64,000 nt of DNA from Glebionis coronaria. Lineage: Eukaryota > Streptophyta > Magnoliopsida > Asterales > Asteraceae. The stretch is from positions 100,083,237 through 100,147,236 of the forward strand of contig CM046878.1 in the NCBI GenBank assembly GCA_025667525.1, in the 5' to 3' direction. Below the pieces are notes generated by a model. That model was not told where the DNA came from. It did not search any database and saw only the letters and a list, made by a program, of their open reading frames with translations. This document shows positions 57,701-64,000 of this stretch, piece by piece. Position 1 is the stretch's first letter. Each line of letters begins with the position of its first letter. The position numbers and the translations under genes are program-made.

Positions 57701-58040
57701 ACATTGACATCACCCTTATCATTACCTTGCATAAAATGGCCAGTGTTGGCACACAGATTATTCAGGAAAGGGTCATTGGTAGTCAAGTTAGGTGGGACTA
57801 GATCCTCATCAAGCTTAGTATGGAAGTCAACATAATCTAACCCTTCATCATCACTAGACCCATACTCATCACTAGACTAATTTAAATTATCATTATCTAA
57901 AGCATCAGATTGGTCCCTAATATCAAAGGCATCATATCCAGAGTGTTCAACATATAAATCTATGACCCATTTACTTTGATAACCAAGATTAACAAAGGCA
58001 TCTAAATCAGCATCATTACTAAGCGCCTTAATAACATCAA
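54797..58040 (-). pseudogene. MURA-type (MULE) transposase gene, multiple stops
   Basis: Minus-strand order: acidic N-terminal region (DADLDAFVNLGYQSKWVIDL, about 58030), then GMRFENSEQLKLCLANYGVA. Next is the MuDR-type domain (ASWMSTKTSFQIKSLKCEHN, NYNLGSLVTYRWIA). The catalytic core has VIGLDGCFLKHTCRGELLVA with Asp at 56827-56829 and TVISDSHK near 56630, an intron, then LLPHAEHRKCTRHIFANF. A SWIM finger (CCMCRMWHLTSIPCIHAVAA, about 55850-55920) and a zinc knuckle CSNCQETGHNKASC (about 55575-55615) follow, then a Glu-rich tail (54797-55243). Stops in the first exon near 57880, at 57484-57486, at 56977-56979 and near 56710, plus lesions after the intron, make it inactive. The start is truncated near 58040. 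Confidence 0.88.
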
Positions 58041-58095
58041 GTCATAATAAAAACATAAATAAACGTCATAGAATGATAAAAGGTAAACTAAACGA

Positions 58096-58912
58096 TTAAG
58101 AACGATACCTAATACCAAACACGTGATCAAACAATGTAGATTGCAAGAGTTTCCCAATGGCCTCGTGATTATTTCTTGCGAGAACCTGACTGATCTCGGG
58201 ATCCCCTTCTTTTGGATCTTGGTCCTCGTGAGTCGGGAGTTGGACTTCTTTGTATTTTCTCCAACATATCAAAGACGCTAGTGTTGTCCTTTTCGTGATG
58301 ATCGTCTTTTCTCGGTCTTTTGACCTCCCTGAGTACTTTGAGGGTTGTAACCTCTCGATTCGATCCTTGGCGCGTGGCTTTTCGACTCGATCTTTGATCC
58401 CAGATATTTTAAGACGGTATTTGACGTTGCGTCGTTTCATAGGTTCGGGGAGTTGCTACAATGGTCTTTGTCTAACGAATTTTGGAGAGAGTATTCGATC
58501 CTCGTGTTTTTAACAAGGCTGGGACATAAGAAAAGGCGTGCATTGACTTCCTTTCGCTTTTCTTCTCTCATATTTTCAGCCATAATAAGGAGAAGAGTAT
58601 CGTAGTTTTTGGTTACGAAGTCCTCGAGATTAACTTCAACAGGTGGTTGATTTAATTCGTCATCTAGCCATGCCTCCTGCTGTGGCGACGCTACTTGTTG
58701 TGGCGGTACCACTGGTTTGTAGCGTTGCTACCTGCGGTGATGACACATGTTGTTGTTGCTTCCCTATGGTGTTTCGGATGGTTGAAGCCGTAGGAGTGGC
58801 TTCCAGCTGGGACTTCTGTTTTTCGCCCATGATCAGAGTGGATGGGATTATGGGAACATCAAACCGATGTCCCTTTTTCCCACCTAATTACGCTAGTGAG
58901 ACGATCCATGTG
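58096..58912 (-). pseudogene. Decayed retroelement gag-like fragment
   Basis: Frames 58437-58712 and 58096-58440 on the minus strand overlap and join by a frameshift. They encode EVNLEDFVTKNYDTLLLIMA, ENMREEKRKEVNARL and later KPRAKDRIERLQPSKYSGRS and GDPEISQVLARNNHEAIGKL. A further upstream piece (ASTIRNTIGKQQQ, about 58780) is in a third frame. It resembles N-terminal gag regions of Tat/Retand-like elements I recall from composites. No LTR was fixed at either end. It abuts the truncated start of the MULE transposase. Confidence 0.5.
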
Positions 58913-59150
58913 TCGTTTTAGTCATTACAAAGATTTGTTAGTGTCGACCAGCCACTATACGTCATCAAACGTGTTATAAAATATAAAAAATGAGAGATTG
59001 AGGAAGAATAGGAGATTGTTATTAAGTAGCGATCAAACGAGTACAAAGTTTTATATTTATATGGGTCTTAAGAGTGTAACATCTCTATCTAATTAAGTAG
59101 TCATTTATAGTTTATCATTACTCATTTAAGGCGATATATAATAAATGAGA
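58913..59150. other. Unassigned spacer
   Basis: No gene seen. Lies between the gag-like fragment and the next MITE. Confidence 0.4.
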
Positions 59151-59425
59151 AGAGTTATTTTGTATACCATATTTTTCCATGGATATGAGGGGACTCATCC
59201 CCACCATCCATCTCATTTCCATCTAATGGATGAGATTAAATATATTTTATTTTTTTATCTATTTTTTTATAATTTAAATATCTTTTAAACCGTTAAGAAT
59301 TAAACGAAAATAATTATACCACCGCGACGAGCGTTTAATTATCTTTATACCAATATGCAATATGATATACTTTCGAAGAATTTTTTTTTCCGTGTTTTTT
59401 CTTATTGTTAAAATTTACGTGAAAT

Positions 59426-59565
59426 ATCATATATGATATAAGTGTTTTATCATATGTGATAACAGTGTTAAATCATATATGATATGGGTTTCTATCACAT
59501 ATGATAGGATATATCATATATGATACTGGTGATACATCATATATGATATTAGTATCATATATGAT
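59426..59565. repeat. Array of seven ATCATATATGAT-type palindromes
   Basis: Perfect or one-mismatch copies of the 12-base palindrome ATCATATATGAT (variants ATCATATGTGAT, ATCACATATGAT) recur every 18-30 bases across 140 bp. The spacers differ (AAGTGTTTT, AACAGTGTTAA, GGGTTTCT and others), so the palindromes are conserved more than the DNA between them. Confidence 0.9.
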
Positions 59566-59662
59566 CATTTTCGAAAACGTGAAAAAAATGAAGAATTTTT
59601 TTTTGTCGAAAGTGTATCATATAACAAATATATAGAAAGATAATTAAATGCTCTTCGTAACG

Positions 59663-59888
59663 ACAACCAGCTGAGCTAGCTCAGTTGGCCACCAAGGGTA
59701 TCCTTGGGGAGGTATTATTGGAGAGGTCTCGAGTTCGAATCTCACCAAGAACCTTCAGGGGCCCGAATTAAGAAGCATGAGTGGGATTTATCCCCTAAGG
59801 AGAAGGTTCGAGGCTTGCATACTGCCCAATTGGATGCCACTGTAAGCTCGAATCACTAACTACTAACTCGCCGTTCAAAAAAAAAAAA
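59663..59888 (+). mobile_element. tRNA-derived SINE with 13-bp target duplication
   Basis: The head reads GAGCTAGCTCAGTTGGCC (A box) and GAGTTCGAATCTCACC (B box). The body ends CTCGCCGTTC followed by A12. GCTCTTCGTAACG flanks both sides exactly (59650-59662 and 59889-59901). It was inserted into the MITE at 59152-60070. The tail, GCCGTT plus A-run, is shared with the SINE at 42693-42968. Confidence 0.93.
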
Positions 59889-60077
59889 GCTCTTCGTAAC
59901 GGTATGTTTTTTTTCGCATAACGAATAACGGTTTAAGATATATTAATGTTTGAAAAAAAGGGGTGAAAATATATTTTGTGTTTAATATTATCCATTGGAT
60001 TAAAATAAGATGGATGATGGGGATGAGTCCCCTCATATCCAAATAAAAGTATGATATCCAAATGAACTTAAATCATA

Positions 60078-60335
60078 CTACCTCCGTCCCATTTTTATTG
60101 TCTTTTTTTGACTTTTTAAGGTAAAAAATTTTCAACTTTAATCGTAAATATTATTTTGTGTGTTATATATTACTTGATACAAAATATATGAATGAAAAGA
60201 TTTTTAAAATGTATTTTCACTTGGTATAATTTTTATTACATATCATGTAACACATACTAATATATTAAATATTAAAATTCTAAGAGATTAACTTTAAAAA
60301 GTCAAATGAGGACCATAAAATTGGGACGGAGGGAG
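60078..60335. mobile_element. Stowaway (Tc1/mariner) MITE
   Basis: A 258 bp element, CTACCTCCGTCCCATTTTTA at the left and the inverse TTGGGACGGAGGGAG at the right, flanked by TA on both sides (60076-60077 and 60336-60337). The CTCCCTCCGTCCC end is the standard Stowaway signature. Non-coding and AT-rich inside. Confidence 0.92.
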
Positions 60336-60337
60336 TA

Positions 60338-60976
60338 ATAAATTTATAACAAATCATTTAAATGTTAAGAGTTACACTAATATTTTATTCCAATTTTGTA
60401 AGCATCACACACATCAAAATGTTCTCAACTATATTAAGTTTGCACGAAAATGTTTATAGGAATAAGCTATTATATGGTGCACCATGGCAATACACTCGTA
60501 TTACACTAGTTGTCATGCTTATTTAAAACTATTTTTTTTTGAGCAAATGCTTATTTAAAACTATAAACATAGTAGAAGTCAAATAATCTAATGGCTAAGG
60601 TTTCTCATATTTATTTTATTTTAAATGATTTTTTTATTTAAACTTTTTTACTCATGCTTAACTCATGTAGTATCTTGACAAATCACGCATATATATTTGT
60701 CACTTTAACTCTAAAATTATAATTTGTGTAAAAACTATAAAATACACACTCTTCATTTTCGTGCGGTTATGACAAACGAACTATTTTTTGTACTCATTTG
60801 ACCAACGTACATTCAAATTTGATTATAATATCACCAATATGATAATGAAATGACTAAAATGTCCTTTTAAATGACTAAAATACCTTCTATATTCTTTCAT
60901 TTATTTTTCATTTAAATATTAAAAACCCAGAAATACAAACACCACTATTGATCCAAATCAACCAAATGCTTCCACT
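60338..60976. other. AT-rich spacer
   Basis: No gene or element ends recognised. A short duplicated TGCTTATTTAAAACTAT occurs at about 60508 and 60548. Confidence 0.45.
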
Positions 60977-61425
60977 TCAGATATTTTCTTTTACTGTTCG
61001 AGTAGATGATAGGATCACGATACTTGGGCGTGGGTCTAGAGCCCACGTCAGAAGTTCCTCACCACAAAAATCACCAGGACCGATCCTACATGAATTAAAA
61101 AATCCTGTCCGGCCACCGTTTGTAGTGTACGAATCAAGGTTTCCTCGAATTATAAATAACATTTCGTTAACTGGATCACCCTGTCAGACCAAGCAAGTCC
61201 CTTGTGTGCACAAGGATGTTTTTAGCCGCTCACCAGATTGCGTCAAGCATCCTCTCGTCCATTTGATCAAACAATGGAACCTGAATTATCATAAAAAATA
61301 AAACTATAAACTTAAACATTCCTTTTATATTTGAACAAGCACAGTGGCGAGTTTTATGACTGACTCGTCGAACTAGATCATAACAAAGTGCCTTTTAATA
61401 TCTCGTCGAAGGTCTCCATTCATCC
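60977..61425 (-). pseudogene. Cyclic-nucleotide-gated channel fragment (nucleotide-binding domain)
   Basis: The minus strand encodes DLRRDIKRH (about 61400), a frameshift, then CYDLVRRV. After an intron-like stretch ending TAATTCAG comes VPLFDQMDERMLDAI. A second frameshift leads to LKTSLCTQGTCLV, a TGA, and QGDPVNEMLFIIRGNLDSYT, TTNGGRTGFFNSCRIGPGDF and GEELLTWALDPRPS. This is the C-linker end and cyclic-nucleotide-binding domain of plant CNGC channels, including the PGDFCGEELL phosphate-binding cassette. The plus-strand frame at 60948-61301 is its shadow. Two frameshifts and one stop make it dead. No further exons were found on either side, so it is a short genomic fragment, probably carried by an unrecognised element. 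Confidence 0.88.
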
Positions 61426-61429
61426 GAGA

Positions 61430-63875
61430 CAAGTTTAAAATCTTATCATAATTTATGATATAGCAACATGATTTCATCAACAAAAAGCCTAATAAAAACA
61501 CAAACACATTTTGTAAATATAAAAATGACCGACCAAAGTGATGTAGTTCTTTATGACCGAGTGAAATGGATGATGGAATTTTTTTGTGGAGGAATTGAGA
61601 AAAGGAAGTCACGGAAGATGTTGGTCAAAGTGAAAGACAAAATTGAAGACTTTTTCTGGTAGTACTATTTTCTTTTCTATTGCCGACGGAGCATAGAGAA
61701 AAAAAGATGATGTGTCACAAATTCATAGCCATTCGATTGACATCAAATAAAATCTAAACCGTATAAAATAGATTTGGTCCTGATTTGTAGGCTGTAGCAT
61801 GTGATTGACTTGAAAACGCAGGTTACATATTTGAAAACATTAGACTTATCCAAAATACTACTGTATTATGAAACAAACTCATCTTCATTTATTCAACTTT
61901 CACTCCTAGCTTTTAGGGATATCTTAACAATATGTGAACATTATTTTGCTACTTTTGAGTACTAAAGTTCACGTCATTTTTCACTTTGTGTTTCTATATA
62001 AATTGGTGAAACGAACATAGACTCAATGTATTGTCACTCTCAATCTCATTAGTCACTATCACTCTTATAAAGTAGTTGTACTGGAAATTAGAATCAAGTT
62101 ATTTTTGAGCTTCATTCTCTTTATTTCCTTCTATGTTTATATATTGTGAATGTTATATTTATTCTTTTAGCTTTTCAGGCACCACCTTTCCACCTTGATT
62201 CGCTTATGGTGATGAACAACGCAAAAGTGAAAATAAGTAAATAACCTCATGCACCGCAAGTGGGCTGCTGTCATTGTTGTCGAAGATTCAGATGATGAGG
62301 TGGTACGAATAATAATTTCTAATATTTACTTTATATATTATTGACTTTCACTATGAATGTTTTGTTTTATATTTTCAGGTCATTTTTTAGTCAGAAGGTG
62401 TTTGTCTTTGGGAAGAAGATATACAATAATGAAGTCATCTCAAATGCTGTTATTTTTTGTAAGAATGTTGTTGATGAAGGGCGGCTCCAACACGCCATGT
62501 TAATGTAATTTTGCCCCCTTTATCTTTGATTCTATCAATTTTTTGACACTTAATATCTATTGGTAAATGTAATAATAACTGTATTTATGTTTTGGGAATT
62601 GTTAATGATGAAACAGTTGGTGACGAGATATTTAGGCTCAAGGAAAGGGTCAAAATAACGGAAAAAAAAAGGTTGTATCAACTATTTGACAAATATAAAG
62701 ACATGTTTAAGTCCTTATAAATGTGTTTGCATTGTTTCCTTGAAGCGTCCTTCTTATTTTCTTTGTGTTTGTAGTTCCTATAATAATGTATTACAGTAAT
62801 AGTTTATTAATCTAATAATGTTATTTCCATTAAATACATCTATTTAGTGAATATCTTGGGCACCTCTTGCAGTTATCAATTGTTATATCCAATATTCAAT
62901 AACTTGATTATGGTCACCTCTTTAATAGATTCAGTTATCCAATCAATTGTAGGATGTGTAATTGCTATTGGTTTTACACGAGGTATGATAAGTTATGATT
63001 CAGGTCTACTTAAACTCCACCAGTTTAAGTAGTGAAAAACATCTTAATCAGTAGGACTATACCTTTTAATCAAGATAACGTTCAAAATAGTTTGACACTA
63101 TACCTTCAATTCATGCCAAAGTTACTTAACCAACATATAATATACTACTTATTTCATCCTCCATCTGTTATGTTACTAAATTTAAGGGGTGTTTGGTTTA
63201 GCAGGTTATTAGCATGACTCAACCACTTTAAGTAGCGAAAAACATCTGAATTTGTAAATATACAAAACTTTATGTTATAAGCTCTACTAAACATTCACTT
63301 TGCTTAGTAATTTTGTTATCGAGAATTAAGATTTCTGTTTTGAAACATCTTTTCAACTGAAGTACAACGATATACTTTTTTTGAAGAAGATATGTCAATT
63401 CGGCATAAGATGTTAATGTTACATATAAAAAACTTATAAGTATTATAGAGCGTACTATCTGTTCCAATCACTTTTTCCCTATAAGTGTTCTATTTGGTAA
63501 ATGTTGCTTATTAATTTGTAAAATTTGATTACACTTTTCGTTTACACAAGAAACTAAGTTTCAAAAAAAATTATCACAAAAAGTTTAGGTATGTGTACAA
63601 GTAAATATCTATAATCGTTACAATAATTCTTATAAATGTCCAAATATAGTAATATAGTGATAGCAAACCACCTTCATTGTATAGTGACTCCAATAAAGTG
63701 ATAAGAATTGTAATTATCTACCAAATAATCTTTTCTTCTAAATAGCTAAATTTAACATTTGAATGACTTTAAGATAAATAAATTTTAAAGATATATATTG
63801 AAAGGGAAATAGGTTACTACTATCACAAGCAAAATTTCAAACAACAAATATGTTTGAATAAGTCCCGGTGGCACA
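61430..63875. other. Unassigned AT-rich region
   Basis: About 2.4 kb with no supported gene. A GGGGTGTTTGGTTTAGCAGG word at about 63187 looks like one end of a Tourist-type element without a visible partner. AAGTAGTGAAAAACATCTTAAT (63028) recurs as a near copy at 63231. Sequence near 62170-62310 has a splice-like acceptor and codon-like stretch, but I could not identify a product. Confidence 0.4.
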
Positions 63876-64000
63876 AGCAGAGGCGGAGGCAAGGGGGTCA
63901 AGAGGGTCATGTGACCCCCTAGCGAAAATATCGTAGTGTAAATTTTTGAAATTTTCGGAGATTTTTAAAATTTGACCCCCTTAATAACCATTTTATAGTA
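63876..64000. mobile_element. Probable hAT element terminus, continuing beyond the window
   Basis: CAGAGGCGGAGGCAAGGGGG followed by TCATGTGACCCCCT matches the CAGxGGCGGA start typical of plant hAT elements, with an internal GGGGGTC/GACCCCC inverted pair. The rest is cut off by the window edge, so neither length nor the target duplication can be checked. Confidence 0.45.

Larger units (their letters stand above)
59152..60070. mobile_element. MITE with long inverted ends, containing a nested SINE
   Basis: TGGATATGAGGGGACTCATC at 59180 is mirrored by its inverse ending at 60041. Over 59180-59213 and 60008-60041 only one base differs. Weaker symmetry continues about 28 bases further out on both sides. 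Subtracting the SINE at 59663-59888 and its target duplication leaves about 680 bp. The exact outer ends and duplication are unclear, so the superfamily is left open. The interior holds a palindrome array. Confidence 0.75.

Noticed and set aside
60948..61301. Plus-strand frame of 117 codons as a gene
   Set aside because: It is antisense to the recognisable CNGC nucleotide-binding domain on the minus strand.

Overview
This is nuclear DNA of a flowering plant. Both host genes have plant-type protein sequence and GT-AG introns. The rest is AT-rich, layered transposable-element sequence. An Asteraceae (daisy family) source is my best guess: the cysteine-rich reading frame at 51493-52680 resembles a gag-like family I associate with composite genomes. 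I could not check that by search.

There are two apparently intact host genes, both on the minus strand. VHA-F (vacuolar H+-ATPase subunit F; four coding exons, 130 codons) lies at 20823-24987. PEX19 (peroxisomal membrane-protein import receptor; five coding exons, 251 codons, C-terminal CaaX box) lies at 27164-31587. Exon borders, phases and stop codons all agree. Their introns and flanks carry small DNA transposons, several with intact target-site duplications.

Region by region. 1-14408: a tandem array of a Ty3/gypsy element, arranged internal - LTR - internal - LTR. The two 7.2 kb units differ at about 15 visible bases although the pol remnants were already broken. 14409-16703: the LTR end of a second Ty3/gypsy element (CRM-like chromovirus), interrupted by that array inside reverse transcriptase. 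16704-20822: mostly unrecognised DNA. 20823-31587: VHA-F and PEX19. 31799-37725: a PIF/Harbinger element split by a second, 5.1 kb PIF/Harbinger element. The inner one carries a dead transposase and three exons of a host acyl-CoA synthetase gene, and the pair begins 211 bp upstream of the PEX19 start codon. 38048-42118: two adjoining non-autonomous Helitrons, the smaller with serially repeated 5' ends. 42693-42968: a SINE. 43127 to about 46460: the 3' part of a Ty1/copia element. About 46470-58040: a MULE with a MURA-type transposase pseudogene converging on a GRF zinc-finger pseudogene, split by a non-autonomous LTR element (47400-54578). 58096-58912: a gag-like fragment. About 59150-60335: two MITEs, one holding a palindrome array and a nested SINE. 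60977-61425: a fragment of a cyclic-nucleotide-gated channel gene. The window ends in a probable hAT terminus.

I found no convincing new enzyme system. The unusual content is architectural: gene capture, tandem and nested elements, and repeated element ends near two housekeeping genes. All identifications come from reading the sequence; no database search was run.
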